Part shown: one piece after another, positions 32,101 through 44,600 of the stretch | Layout: each line of letters opens with the position of its first letter | Numbering within the stretch: the stretch's first letter is position 1 | Notes under the pieces: model-generated | What the model was told of the DNA's origin: nothing | Databases searched by the model: none | Seen by the model: only the letters and a program-made list of their open reading frames with translations | Made by a program: the position numbers and the translations under genes | Origin: Rubripirellula amarantea | GTDB taxonomy: Bacteria; Planctomycetota; Planctomycetia; Pirellulales; Pirellulaceae | Length of the DNA stretch: 64,000 bases | Direction of reading: 5' to 3' | Assembly: GCF_007859865.1 (NCBI RefSeq) | Contig: NZ_SJPI01000002.1 | Coordinates: 124,001 to 188,000, forward strand

Positions 32101-32612
32101 AGATCCCAGAAGGGGAAGACATCCCAACGCTCGAGGACATGGATGCCACCATCGACGGCTACCTGGACGATTTCGACTTTGACGAGTTCTCGACTCCCAC
32201 ATTAACGGCTGAACTTGTTGACTTGGCAGTGCGAGAGCTGCGTGAACAGGGACTACCCGACTTGACGGTTGAAATCCTGGGTGAGTTGGCCAACGTGATG
32301 TTGGGCGCACGTTCCTACGAAGGTGTCATTGCGGGGCAGTTGCTTGACCGACTAGACCTTGACGTCGACTTCATTCGCAGCGAGTTCGACGACCTGCGTG
32401 ACTTTGCCAATGACAGTTTCGACCTGGACCTTCGCGACACGCCAGCCGGTGAAAGGTTAGCCTCGTTCTTCGATCGCATCACCTTCGGGAACGTCGGTAA
32501 AGCATCGCTCGATGAGTTTTCGTTCGATCTAACCACGTTCACGGTGAAAGTATCCGGAACGTTGTGCCACAAGCATTCATGGGGATCGCTCGCGGATCTC
32601 GTCAGCCTGTAG
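26160..32612 (+). CDS. Giant protein with N-terminal dockerin, cadherin-like domain and long coiled coil
   Basis: About 2150 residues from ATG 26160, chosen because it puts LDRRELLAGD at residues 49-58, like the N-terminal spacing of the other LEPR-type proteins here; ATG 26049 is an alternative. A dockerin-like pair follows at once (about 66-135: DVNNDLTISALDALNIINQIAR, then DVTGSDGVTARDALQLINAIGR), an unusual N-terminal placement. About 260-350 is cadherin/VCBS-like (FGTLSVDGKQYLYDPQEDFFGTD..YEVSDG). A long middle region of beta domains leads to a charged coiled coil at about 1390-1660 (nt 30330-31130; for example ARALGRKLEADAVAKIAALR). The C-terminal third has LDLDVDF-type repeats reminiscent of the giant protein at 1-9174. 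It stops soon after FTVKVSGTLCHKHS, without any sorting domain, so the C-terminus may be truncated. Confidence 0.88.
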   Translation: MKTWLPFSSKLACQASEGDPTRRGIQRAARRRGSKIRSTGKRSLRYEQLDRRELLAGDLQNPGNPLDVNNDLTISALDALNIINQIARITASNDGEQSSVNAEETEPPRDFYFDVTGSDGVTARDALQLINAIGRNSTQVTFRLANDTDPDQSGVRDEKTFDLGIEGKINFAGSDDSVYIGVEQDGELTWIDLSPNVDSTGYFKLSDRQMRAMLKDVVGPGDVTLFFSSLGADHDHENRKQQDIEIEILVAPPQPGLVETQLAEDSMVVLDISSQIYDPDSDLESLVITIVHQPEFGTLSVDGKQYLYDPQEDFFGTDFVIYEVSDGENSSGLVTLTLNIESVNDVPVITSSFDDQTLLLNERAIELPITVFDLEDTDSLQYVGFATVANHLHEIRSTYGLRYGSDELFNLTGLNEKWFFGDNGTSFFLLPDGELIEWLGEDATASRTEQLIAVLDSSIYDEPLRLGEAEPQILAPATVSVTQDTVTVIPEEGLVGEVLINIAVADSSDSVVSQFKLTVEDTRDDNQLQIDRVVALIDEAEALDLETTPAFLASVAEQLDEFEPHLRGQLTEMLSTILFDYEQTVKRQLASEDWLLSNKRSTQRKMEVAAWVQDQLATLKTNYQAALATYSDSLLADNPLESAPPLFVLGNDYSDPIETKVGDTLVLDFRTIHPVDVGAFYVLEGFDSDEHGYLEFSVQTGAFAWYVPEQAIGTHEFTIRARGLSEGNDSSFSFTVNVSADQSSLQLLTASPSAISDLGTDEVTLTARGAWHPEYEISEVLFYQDTDGDGQLIKGIDRYLGEDENGDDGWTWTGTPIAEKNSDDVTFFAISRAYTFSAAIESQAVSATIDVISVPRLTASVLVPSGDPVHQQEVEKDDVPQPDHIVRYDNGDSAVATSIFAGEDAGVYVTRYSDAGLDGRGEAKGDPVLVVPGSPWKYELKGDADGNLIVLASDVSGIDDTTGPNLWMFRLGPDDEAIGDPVLIAGDGSDGYTFTAAMNENGDGVIAWKETYLAEPVFVQTFTQAGAELGEVRQFDFNGGFHDGSEWDSSAINSNGDYVVAWENLAAIGNVDDAESMQIVQHGIYSWFAAINEEGWMVLANRSMQVLDPLGRLVGESVQIHPEDARHYSHNVTFASLDTLQVEYFDSDSNANQESFYTQAFNLQVQPLLRPVEVDVSSLADQTPTVGGSIEVIATVANDDSEPSQPLTLAYYLSHDDVIDNRDRLLGSLASDQQIQGGQSIDFQTSLTLPPQQDPFWNRGSTELRLLVQVVGGTGQGIALLPLVDVKFSELMAVRLQELDAVKAIEPPELISRIDPLHTVDGFIDPQPVQDQLYGGGGFSGELADAVNMFQLLGYQYLAGIEMIAERAPYTMRAEIRELGLDVSGGLKRFATEQFEKQQWEQSQIEAAEAVRDSKIEGFDLDRDNKISEARALGRKLEADAVAKIAALRDSQAKRELEKEAQWNREKVKLESSVSALNESEENIERISEDVNRVEFYGWGGVVEFVTGGGENIVSCASDPAACRDQVVKEARGFFDRLSRHYQELYIKTKNQLEDKISNLESNIRRVSAIVQAEINGQIGTMKVRLGQIQDDFIELRDNANDEFVKLEAKAKSAYTDKVNEVKDASEGLVQFTQSKAESILEDGLEHVDARIEAMSSPEGIIEVLANDLQTLDQNNPLGSVQEIADSIEMAAGYATDVLSDVKEQLEPAVDSVKQAGGEFADWAKDTGGEVSQLVKDNLLSVFDQELIAYKVETGFDLTLNLVNGSLFVDANIAPGVDYDSRKLFDLLQGDISFPDLDPIEVITNVLGVELLVTNNYDDIRDDQHSAFGATNVYFASERFVEYFGGETMLGDAAELVATFGGSAKDALKDFANHLRMELNDLFSWLKQKGEAQWEAIVPGIIKALLTQQPFESPHLELKWTPVTYRYELDLTSAGGKLGDLNPLAQLSSDEVLDTPYVKSLIDGLDLNVDSPHAAFTLVWKIPEGEDIPTLEDMDATIDGYLDDFDFDEFSTPTLTAELVDLAVRELREQGLPDLTVEILGELANVMLGARSYEGVIAGQLLDRLDLDVDFIRSEFDDLRDFANDSFDLDLRDTPAGERLASFFDRITFGNVGKASLDEFSFDLTTFTVKVSGTLCHKHSWGSLADLVSL

Positions 32613-32643
32613 ACTGGATGTCGGCCAAATCGGCTCTACGAAA

Positions 32644-32685
32644 ATGAATGCAACGACGTACGGTACATGAATGCAACGACGTACG
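32644..32685. repeat. 19-bp direct repeat (period 23)
   Basis: ATGAATGCAACGACGTACG occurs at 32644-32662 and again at 32667-32685 with a 4-nt spacer, in the 83-bp gap between two convergent giant genes. The unit ends in the CGTACG palindrome. The origin could be local slippage or a remnant of a rearrangement. Confidence 0.9.
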
Positions 32686-32695
32686 ATTGGCCCGA

Positions 32696-35600
32696 CTAGC
32701 GTCCTAAACCAAGGGGGCGAGTGGCTTTTTGGTGTTCGCCGAGCAGTGATTGCTGGACGGTGGGACGATAGGTGGCGGTGAACTCGTGCGATTGATCGTA
32801 GAAGGTCCATGGTTCAAGCGAAGCGTAGTCATTATTCAGGCTGTCCATCCCGAGGTATCCGTACACGTCGCCTCTCGCATCGAACGCTCCGCTGGATCCT
32901 GGTAGTTCGGTGAACTCGATGCGGGCGTGGTCTTGGCTTCCCAGGTGATGGAACTGCATCATCCAGTTTCCGCCGACATCAGCCATTGAAAGTTCTTCGC
33001 CAATCAAACGTCCGGCTGAATCATAAACCCGTCCGAAGATTTGGGTGCCCGGACGAGCTGATCCACTAAAGATAGGCTCCGGTGCAAGTCGCGATATTTG
33101 GTGAGTCAACATTCCTCGGCTGCGGTAATCGTCGGGGTTTACCGAGGCCCGGTTGTTGAACGGATTCGAAGAGTCTTCGCGGAAATCCTGTTCGAGTCCC
33201 TTTTGTCCCTGGCTGGGATCGTTGAACGCATCGAAGGTGAAGAACGTCAGAGGTTGCGGCGTCGGATCGTCCCAACTACCGGTATCGCCCGCAGCACCCG
33301 GGTTAGATCCCGTCGCAACTGCTCCGCTATCGGACAGATCATAGATCCGTCCAATCAAACTATTGGAATCGTCCCGCAGCGGATTACCGTTTTCATCTAG
33401 TGGATTGCCGCTGGTGGTGGCTTGATTGATCACCGTGACCTCCGTTTGTCCGTTCTCGGGCACGACTTCTACGACAATACGTAGTGTTAGTGATTCACCA
33501 GGCTTGAAGAATCCGTCGGTGCCGTCGAAGATGGCTTGTGAGGTGTCCGACGCATATCCAGCGTTCAACGTTGGTGTCGCCGTCGCGGTTGAACCAACGA
33601 TCACAGGCGTCGCAACAATGCGGCCAAAATTGGCACCGTACTCAGTTGCGATGTCGTCGAAAAGTTCGATGTCATTGAGGTCGACGGTTCCGATGTTTTC
33701 TAGGTTCAGCTCAATCGTCAACTCAAAGGTCAATCCCTTTTGATTTACGTTGACGATTCGCTTCGCAAGCCCAATGTCAGGAATGGAAATCGGCGTAGGG
33801 TCGTCGGCACCAGCGGTATCACCCGGTTCGCCGACATTGTTCACCGACGGATCGGGTCCACTGTCGCTGAAGTCTTGAACAACTGCGGTCGGATTCGATG
33901 GGTCACTGCCGGTGATCACAGCTTGGTTGTTTAAGTAGCCCGATTCGTCGCCGGCGTCAGGGTTGATGGTGACGTCAAAGGTTACGGTGAATGAGTCTCC
34001 GGGACGCAGCGAACCACCGCTAAGCATATTGAGCGTCGTGTCGTCCATCCATGCAGCGTTCGCGGTCGGGGCGGTGCCAGTGACACCAGTTGCCACAACC
34101 GCCAAGTTTTCAACAGAAACGAATTTGTCACCGAAGTGAGTTGCGATATCGTCACGAAGGTTCAAGTTGGTTAGGTCAGTAGCACCTAAGTTTTCGATCA
34201 TCAACACGGTCGGAACAGTGAAGACACCTGTGGGATTTCCGTCGAGATCAACCGCTTCGCTATAGTCACCGTGATCCTTGGCAATTCCGATCGCGGGAAC
34301 AAGCGTTGGATCATCGAATCCGCCTGTATCACCGGGGTTGCCCGGGTTATTACCTGCCGGATCAGTGCCCGTATCAGAAAGGTCGCTGACCGTACCGTTG
34401 ATCCCTACCACACCCGGTTGAACGTCCCAGTCACCCGAGGCGGTGACTTGATTGTTCGACGATGCACTCAACGCGTCGATGTCGACTTCCACAGTAAAAC
34501 GTATTTTGAATTCCTCGCCTGGGCGTAGTGTTCCGCTGACGCCGTCAAACATATCAACGGCGGCGTTGCCATCCCAAGTCGATAGTGTTGGATCGGTCGA
34601 CGCCGTGGAATCGAACAACACTGGGTTCGAGATGACACCTTTGAACGCAGTTCCAAACTGAGCGTCAAGATCTTCTAATAGTGACAGATCAAATAGGTCA
34701 ACCGTGCCTAAGTTGCGAACCACTAGTTCGTACGTGAGGTCTCGGTTGCCCGCGGTCGTCGAGGCCACGGAACTAACCAAACGTTTGGCGACGCCGATTT
34801 CGGGAATGACAACAGGTGTCGGATCATCGCTGCCCGTTGAATCGCCCGGTTCGTTCAGGTTGTTCGAGTTAGCGTTCGCACCGCTGTCGGACAAGTCCGT
34901 CGTGATGATCGGGTTGCTCCCTGAATCGAGCAAGGGGTTTCCGTTTTCATCGAGTCCACGACCGGACACCGTCGCTTGATTGGTCACTTCTTGTGATAGT
35001 CCGTCGATCCCGTCTGGATCGACAATCACGTTGAAGTTCAAGATGAACGAGTCTCCGGCGTCTAGACTCGCCCCGGTAGCGTCGATCATCGAAGCCGTTG
35101 TGTCGGTTTCCCAACCTGGGTTGACGACCGGGAAAGTGCCGGTGCCGATTGCTGCGGTCAGCGTTAGCGATCCTGCCTCGATGCCGACAAAGGCGTTCCC
35201 AAATTGAGCCGCAATGCTATCGACGACACTAAGCTGGTCTAAAGTCACCGTGCCTATATTTTCGACGTACAATCGAAAGCCAACGGTATAGTTGTGCGAA
35301 ATGGAGTCCTGTACCGCTCCCGTTTGAATCTTCGCGATCGATACATCGGGAATGTAGATTGGGGTCGAGTCGTCTTCCGAACCCGTGTCACCCGGGGCGC
35401 CCGGGTTGGTCGTCGTTGCACTCGCACCGGAATCACTGTCGTCGGTTACTGCCAAGGGTGTGCCAGGTACGGTACTGATGTCGATTCCACCAGCGGTAGC
35501 CGTATTGTCGATCGTGAAAGAGGTCCCCGAGGCATCGGGATCAAGCGTGACGGTGTAGGTGACTGTATAGGATTCACCGGCAGCGAAGAACTCACTGGTG

Positions 35601-38600
35601 TTGGTTGGATCCAACATGTCCAACGATGTGTCAGTCGCCCAAAGCGGATTTACCGTGGGCGCTATTCCGGTGGCGATGGCGGTCGCGTCGACGACGGGTG
35701 TCGTCACGGATACGTAGGCCGACCCAAACTGACTGGCCAAGTTGTCCAACAGCGTGAGTTGGTCTAGCTGAACGCTGCCAGTGTTGATAACGGTCAATTC
35801 GAATGAAACGTCCCAGTGGTCGCCATTGGCTACGACATTCGTAACGTTCTTGAGTGACTGAATGTCAGCAATCTGATCTAAGTCGGGCTCAGTGTTGTTG
35901 GTCAACACAGGATCGATGCCGTTGAAGAGGTCATCGGTGACATTCGACGTTAATACGATCGGTTGATTGTTTCCGTTTAGGATTTCCACCACGTCGGCAG
36001 TGATGTTCAACGTCACTTCTTCGCCTACGTTCATCACTGCCAGTGCAGGTGTGGTCGTAGAGTTCCAGGTAACGGTACCCGCTGTGGCGTCGACGATTCC
36101 ACCCGTCGTTGCAGCAACGTTTTCAAGGATGTCGTTCGGAAAAGCGACCGTCACGACAGCATTGTTGCCGCGCAAAGTTCCATCATTGCGAACGGTAACG
36201 GTGTAGTTGAAAGATTGGCCTGTGACAACATTATCGTTGCCGTCATCGATCACGATATTGTAGTCCGGGGTGGCGTGATAGCCGAAATTCGTGGTGGTGT
36301 TGGAAGTGTCAATTGGAAGCGTCACCACCGTTGTGTTATCGACCGTGGAATCGACATTGTACGTTGGGTTGGCCCCCATTTGATCCGGCAAGTCGGTGGA
36401 GTTAACAACGATGGTGTAGTCACCGGCAATCAAATGATTGAAGGAATACAGCCCGTTGGAATCGGTGGTCGTGGTGATGGTGTAGTCAACTGTGGTGTCA
36501 CCGTTGACATCAATGGACAAGGTCACGTCGACCCCACTCATACCCCGATCGTTTTCAATCGCGTTGTAGACGCCGCCGTCACCGACGTAGTCAAAGAAAA
36601 CTCGTTCAGCAATGCTGCTATTGCCGCGATAGCCAAAGTCCACGTCCGACTTGTCCTGGCCAGCCGTTAGCGAAAACACGGTGACGTGATCAAGGGTGCC
36701 GTCGGGGTCCGCAGTGGGTGAAGTACCTGCAATCGGAGTGACGGTGACTCGATAGGTGGACGCGGGCAAGTTGACGAACTCGTAAAGACCGTCGGCGTCG
36801 GTGGTTGTGTTGAGTGTGTAGTCGTAGGAGCCATCGCCATCGATGTCGACTTCTAGCTGCACCGGTACATTCGGAAGCCCCGCTTCCGTCGCTGCATCAA
36901 ACACACCATTGTTGTTGGCGTCCCAGAAAACCAGATCCGCTACTCGAGCAGTTCCCGTGTATCCGAAGTCCTGGTCACGATCAGTTTCGATCGAACCTAA
37001 GACAATGGTAGATACGTGAGCGGTTCCCGTGCCGTCACCATCGGTCGTCGGGTTCGCGGCGATGCTTCCGGGAAGTGAGGCGGGGGTGACGGTGATTGCA
37101 TAAGTGCCCGCTACCAAGTTTTCGAAAAGATACTCGCCGTCGGAATCGGTCTGGACCGTTTGGGTATAGTCGATGGTCGAGTCACCATCGAAGTCAATGG
37201 TTAGCGTCACATCGACGTTTTCGATTCCTTGGTCCACGCCGGCATCGAAAACGTTATTGTTGTTGACATCCCAGAACACCAAGTCGCCTAGCGTGGATTG
37301 GCCATAGTAGCCGTACGTTTGGTCAAGTTTGTCCTGACCTGCCGTTAGCGTCACAACGCTAGAGTGATCCAATGTTGAATCGGGGTCATCACTTTGGATC
37401 GTGTCGGTAAGCGGCGTGACGGTCAATGTATAGGTGCCCGCCAGCAAGTTCTCGAAAAGATAGTGACCCGTGTTGTCCGTGGTGGTGTTGAGTGTGTGGT
37501 CGGGTGTTCCGTCACTGTTGAAGTCAATTTCAAGCTGCACGGGTACGTTGAAAAGACCCGCTTCGCCAGCATCCTGGGCACCGTTTCGGTTGATGTCCCA
37601 GTAGATTGTGTCGCCAATACTGCCGGTTCCAATGACGCCGAAGTCTTGCGTCAGGTCATTCGTGCCAGAGATCGTGAACGTTGATGCCGCATCACCGCCA
37701 GCACTGCCATCGTGGTCCGTGGTTGGCGTGCCACCGTTGGGCGTGACGATGGTAATGGTGTGAGTGCCGTCGGGAACTTTATCGAACGAGTATTGGCCGG
37801 ATTGGTCCGTCGTGGTGGAGGCGGTGTAGTCGGCGATAGTGTCCCCATCGATGTCGATTGCGATTTGCACAACAACACCGATGATACCGGGCTCGTCACC
37901 GTCTTGAGTTCCATCGCCGTCAATGTCGAAGAATACCGTGTCACCAACCGTGCGATTTCCTGTGAACCCGAAGTCCAAAGTGTTGTTGGTCGCACCATCG
38001 GCAAGTGATACGTTGACTAACCCTGAATGAGACTCGGCGCCGGAGGTTGCCGTTAAACCTCCTGGCAAATCAGTGTCGGACGTGTCGACGTTGATGCGGA
38101 AGTCGCCACCGGGCATGCGGGCGAAAGAGTAGATTCCGTTGGTTCCCGTTACTTTCGAAAATTGCAGATCGTCATCGTTTCCGAAGACATTGTCGACGCC
38201 CGCATAAACAAGGTTCACGGTGATATTCTCGAAGCCGGGTTCGCCAGCGTCTTGAAGTCCGTCACCATCGCCATCAAAGAATACTCGATCACCGATGGTG
38301 CCAGTTCCCGTGAAGCCGTAATCGACATCGAAGCGGTCGGTTCCACTAATAACGATATGGGAAGTGCCGTCGACCGCGACACTTGAATCATCCGTTTCGC
38401 TCGTCGCAATTGTCCCCGATGGAACACCGCCGTTGACGACGACGCGGTAGTTGCCGTTGAACTGCTCGGTGAATTGGTAGGACCCGCTTGCATTGGTGGT
38501 CGTGTTGGAAACCACTTCGTTCCCATTAGTGAAGTCACCGTCGCCACCATCGTAGATCAACTCAACCGTGACGCCGCCAATGCCCTGTTCATCTCCGTCT

Positions 38601-41600
38601 TGAACGCCATCACCGTTTTCGTCGAACCAAATGTAGTTGCCGATATCGAACAGTGCCTCGCCGAAGTTCTGATCGCTAATTCCGGTGGTGGGCAGGTTGA
38701 CGCTGATCGTATCCGACGACGTACTTGTATAGCGATTGGGATGGATTTCTTTAACAACGTAGTCGCCCGCAGCCAAATCGATGAACTCGTAGTTTCCACT
38801 GCTATCCGTGGTTGTGAAATCTAGCAGAGTAGTTCCATCGGATGCGAATAATTCAATTCGCACGCTGTCTACACCTACGGATTCACCGACTTGTCGAGTC
38901 CCATCTCGGTTGTCATCGACGAACACAGTGCCTGAGATGGTGGCACCCTGTTCGCCAAAGTTGTATTCCGTACCAGCGGCGTTTTCGTTGACATTGATGC
39001 TGCTAATCACATTAGAAACGGTGATGTCCCCATTGGCGAGGCTTCCATCACTGTGAATGCCGTCGGTCCAATCCGCGGGCTGAGTCTCGGTCAACGTGTA
39101 GCCGCTACCGTCGCTAGGCCGTAGGTTCGTGAAGCGATATTGTCCGCTGACGTCGGTGTCCACGAAGGTATTGATCGTGTTGCCGCGATCATCGGTTCCA
39201 GTAAGCGTGACCCGAACTCCTTGAATTCCGTGTTCGCCTGCTTCCCGATTCCCATCGTTGTCCAGATCGTTGTAGACGTAGCCTTCCAGCGTGCTAGGGC
39301 GAAGCTCGCCAAAATTGTTTTCGGTTCCGCTGGTGTCCGACGTGATCACAATCTGGCTTAGCGCATCGTTTGCGAGCGTACCGCCTTGGGTGCCCACTGC
39401 GTCCGTGCCGTCGAGATAACCCGATGGCTGAGCAACTTGAGTGATCGTGTATCCCGCTGCGTTACTGGGGCGCAGATTGGCGAATTGGTAGAACCCACCG
39501 CTGGCAGTTGTTTCGGTTCGGTTGACGGCGTTGCCCAGATCGTCGGTTCCTGTCAAGCGAATTTGAATCCCATCGATTCCTGATTCGCCAGATCGTATGC
39601 CGTCGTTGTTGACATCGTTGTAGACGTAGCCAGATACCACTGAATCGACGAGTTCACCAAAGCGATAGTCGGTACCGGTTTGCCCAGCGGTGACGTTGAT
39701 ACTGGTGATGGTGTCGTTCGAGCTCGCGTCGCCGGTTCCCAGCGAACCATCGCGATCTTTCCCATCGGCGTAGTCACGACCTGATGGTGCGGTGAAGGTT
39801 GGTTGAGTTTGGGTGATGGTGTATTCGCCAGGCCGAAGATTATCAAACGAGAATAGTCCGCCGCCTGATGTCGTGGTAACCACGTTGGTGATGGCGCCTT
39901 GGTCATCGGTGCCCGATAGAGTCACGGTGACGCCGTCGATGCCGACTTCACCCGCTTGCTTGGTTGCGTCGTTGTTCGCGTCATGCCAAACCAGACCTGA
40001 TAGTTCGACTTCTTCAAGTTCGCCGAAGTTGTTGCCCGTCGAATCCGTTTCCGCAGAGGTGACCAGCGATATCGCGCTGATTTGGTCGTTGATCGTGGTG
40101 ACGCCACCTGCCGAGCCAGCCGTGTCGAGTCCATCGAGATAGGTTTTTCCATTGGCCGCTAAAGTGGGCACGGTTGTTTCGGTGACGGTGTAGGTTCCTG
40201 GGTGCAAATCGGCAAAAAGGTAACCGCCCGTTGCTTGGCCACCGGTGCCGGTGGTGAATGTTCGGCTAACGGAACGCCCGAGATGATCGGTCCCCGTCAA
40301 CGTCACAAGGACTCCATCAATGCCGGTTTCCAACCCGTCGAAAACACCGTCGTTGTCGGCATCAAAGTAGACGTTGCCAGCGATCGTATTCTCGCGAACG
40401 TGGAAGGTGTCGGTATCGACATCGCTGTTGTCGCCGTCGGCATCCGTTTCAGTTCGTTCACCGGTTTCGGTTCCTGCAAGGGTCGACGCGTCGGTAATCG
40501 TTGCCGTATTGGTGACGTCTTGTCCGAGCACAACGTTGTCGTGGATGTTGACGGTGAAGGTCATGGTCACGCTAGCGCCCGCGGCGATCGTTCCGCCGCT
40601 ATACGTCACGGTGCCAGACGAGTTGACTGCGGCAAAATCCGCTGGGTACTCGGTTCCCGAAGACCCCAACGCGACCGTTGAGACATCGTAGATCGCGGAA
40701 TCCAGAATGTCGCGAATCACCACGTCGTAAGCGTTGCCTTCGCCGGAATTGGTGACGGTTAAGGTGACGGTAATGGTGTCGCGTGCATTGACATTGTCTA
40801 AGTCGATAGCCTTGGTGATCTGAAGGTTTGACTCGACGACATCAACATCAACGGTGTTGCTCGCCAGCGGCCCCACTGCGTCGCCCGTGACGTCAATGCT
40901 CGCACCATTGGACAGCGTTGTTTGACCAACCCCGTAACCAACATTGGCAGCGTTGTCGGTCACGGTCGCGGTGATGAACACAACGAAAGAGTTATTGTTG
41001 TCCACATTGTCATTCACGACCGTGATTCCACCGAACGTGAGTGTCACGTCCTCACCATCGGTTGAACCACCGGTTTGAGATTCCGCGGGAAGGGTTCCGT
41101 TGAAGTCGTTAGTCAACAACCCTCCCGATGAAGCCGCGGTGGTCACAATCGAGTGCGAGGTATAGATCAATCCAGTAGGCAATAGATCGACAACGGAAAG
41201 GCCAGGAGTGTTTCCTTCGGGCAAGGTCACAAGCATGGCGTAGGTGACCTGCTCGCCGATTGTGACATCCGTTCCGGTCGTTTCGGTTTGGTTTGTCGAG
41301 ACAAGCGATTTGACAAGCCCCGGTGGGTTCACCATGAACGTTATCGCGTCGCCGCCCACATAGTCATGGGTATCGTCCGATGCGTTGGTGCCGTCTCGCT
41401 CATCGCTGGCCGCGTTATGCGTGCTGCGGTCGGAAATGTCACCGTCCAGACTTGTCCAAGTGACTTGCGGAGCATTGCTAAATGAAGCATTGGGGCTGAC
41501 CGTCGATGGAATCGTTCCTGTGATCCCAATGGTAATCGTGCGGGATGCTTGAGATGCCAGCATGTCTAAGTCCACGCCGCCGTTGAGTTGCAACGAATAA

Positions 41601-44600
41601 CCCGTTGCGTCGTCACCCGAGAGAGTGAAGTCGGACGCGGTGATGGTTCCCAGAGAATCCGTGACGGTAAAGTTCACGCCATTCAACGCAGACGCCGTAC
41701 CATTCTTAGGAATCACATCTAGGAAACCAAGGTCGAATGCATCGTAGCCGCTGCTGTTTTGCAGAACGATTGAATAGGCAACCGCGTCGCCAGCATCGCC
41801 ATTGGTTTGGCCGACATTTCCATCAATCGAAATCGTTTGCGATAGCGATATGGCGGGTTCGCGGACAACGACGTCGACCGCGTCGTCCGTCACGTTGTTG
41901 GTTGCGCTGCCGCCCCAGGTGTAGGTGGCAACGTTATCCAGGGAACTCGAAGCTTGGTTGGTTGAAACATTCGTGACCACTGCTTCATACCGCAATGTGA
42001 TCGTTCCGCCGTTCCCATCGGATGTGTCACTGTCGACGATATCGCCGTAGTTCCACGTGATAAGTGACCCATCGGTGGATACCGTAGGCGTCGGTGTGAA
42101 CTCACTTGTGATACCGGAATCCGTTTGGCTAATCATTCTGACAAATGAGAGCCCCGCATCGAGTTGATCAGTTATGACCGACGATGGCGTGCTAGCTTCC
42201 GGCAGTGAAACAACGATCTCGTAGACGACGAGCTCACCAACGACGACGTCGGTCAAACCGTTATACGAGTCATCGATCTCGCTGCTGATGAGCGTTTTGT
42301 CGATATCCCAGGTGACATCGACATTGAACGATGCCGGCGAAGCATCGTCAGCGAAGTAGTCATTGGGCTGGCCCGATGGAGTGCTGCCATCTCTCATTCC
42401 GCTCAACGCACCGGATGAGGTGGCGTACGTCGTGGACGCCGATTCACCGCTTCCGCCCGTGGAAAGGCCGTTGAGTGAAGTCAGGTCGCTGCCGGTATTG
42501 TTGCCTCCGGTTCCATCATCAGTACCAAAGTTGCCTGACAAACTGGTCCAAGTCACAGAGGCTTGGTTGACCAAGTCTTCATCAGGAGTCACCGTGCCGT
42601 CAACGGTCACCGAATACTGGATTTCTACATCGGTACCTTCGTCTAAGTCGCCAAAGTCAAACGTGATTTGGTTGCCAACCTGGTTGATGGTCGGGTAAGC
42701 GGCATCACCCGAGGTTACAACGACGCCACCCACCGTGATGGAAGTGAACGAACCGAAGGTTGTTTTCGCGGCCAAGTCATTCGTCAAAACCACGTTGAAA
42801 GCGTCTGCGCGGTTTGACCCCGTCGCAACTGCAAAGTCGATGGTGTAGTTGATGGTATCACCAGCATCGCCGGTGGAGACATCCGCCGCGACGTTGGGAT
42901 CGCTGATCAATGGTTCGACGATTCGTACGACCGGACGATCACCCTGGGGAAGGTCGTACTGGATTTGCGTACCCGAATAGACCGAGAAGTCATTTCGCCG
43001 AGTGTCAGAGGTGTCGTTTTGGGCGCTAGTACTGTTGTTATCAACAAGGACATTGAATTCAACGATCACGTATTCCGCGTTGGCATCGTTATCAGAATTC
43101 GTGATGTCACCAAGCTTAAAGTAAACATCGGTGCCGGTCGCATAGTTGTCGTCGTGCGTTGAATTGTTTCGTGAGGTCGCATCGTCTGGGAGCGAGAATG
43201 TTGGAGTGAACGACGGATTCGTCGTTTGGATGCTGACATCGGTGAGGGTGCTTGACGTAATCCCCGTGTCCGAAACAAAGGCGACTGTCGCGGTGCCATC
43301 GTCAAGGTACGTCAATCCGCTGGGCAAGACGTCAAAGATGGACATTCCGAGCAGCGAGCCCTGAGGGATTTCAACCTCGACTCGATACCGAATGATCTCG
43401 CCAATGGTGACCTCTTCGGTTCCCCCGTTTTCGGCGGTGTGCGATTCACTGGTTCCGACAATGGTCTTGGTGCCTGAGAAATTGCGAAGGTCTGCTTCCG
43501 CTGTGTCGATTAGCCCAGCGGCATGGTTCTGTCCACCTTCCTTGCTGGCGTAATGAACGATCTCGGCTGTATTGGTGAGTGTGCTGTTGATCGTCGCAGT
43601 GTCTAAGACCTCGGCGTCATACACGACGACTAAAATGTTTCGTCCACTGGTGGCATCGCTGCCGTCGATTGATCCCGCATCCGCACCGCTGCTGTCGGGA
43701 GTTGGCCCAGGATCATCGATGATGATTCCGTCCCCGAACAGGCCTGGATTACCAGCGTTGGCATCGGTGAAAGTATGAGACGCGCCGGTGCCATCGACGA
43801 CCTGCAATGTTCCAGCAACAAACGACATCCCGGGCGGTAGCAAGTCTTGTATCGTGACGTCGTGCGCTCCACGGTAGCTGCTTCCCTCATTTTCGATCAC
43901 GATGGCAAATCGTACTCGGTCACCGGCTTCAAGGTTCGACACATTGGCGTCAACATTGGTGGCGTCCAGGCCATTGCTATTAAGGGTTCCGCTGAATGGC
44001 GATCCCAGGGAACCCACCCCGGCAAACGTCACCGGGCCGGTGGGGGCATCAAAAGAGCTGTCACCCTGGTCCGTCGCAACGATTCCTTTGGTAATGTTCA
44101 AGATCGGTTGAGTCATCTCGACTTGAACGATTCGATCGATGACGTTGGGGGAAACTTGAGTCGTCCCCTCTTCCACTCGCACTTGGTTGGTCAAGAACAA
44201 TCCGTCGGCAGTCGGCAAGTCACTTGCCGTAACGCTAACGAAGAGTTCGATGTTGCTGGGCATTGAACTGGGGTCGTCGTAGTCGCCAAAGTTCAACGAG
44301 ATCGAGTTAGCTCCGGCGTCCACCGATATTGTTGGAACTATATTCGAAGATGTCGGGTTGGAATTGTAGAACGAGTCATTGTCGCCGAACTCGATCACAC
44401 CTGAAGCGGGAGCGGTGCTGTCAAACGAACCGCCAACGTTGAACGTCCAACCATAGGTTCCACCGGCATTGTCCACGCCATCGGCGTCATGGTCAGTAAC
44501 ATCGAAAATGGGAAGCGGCAAGAAGTCCGTGATCCGTAGGTCTTCAAAGTCGGAACTCGGTAGGGTGTAGTTGATACGGTAGGTCACGACGTCACCGGCA

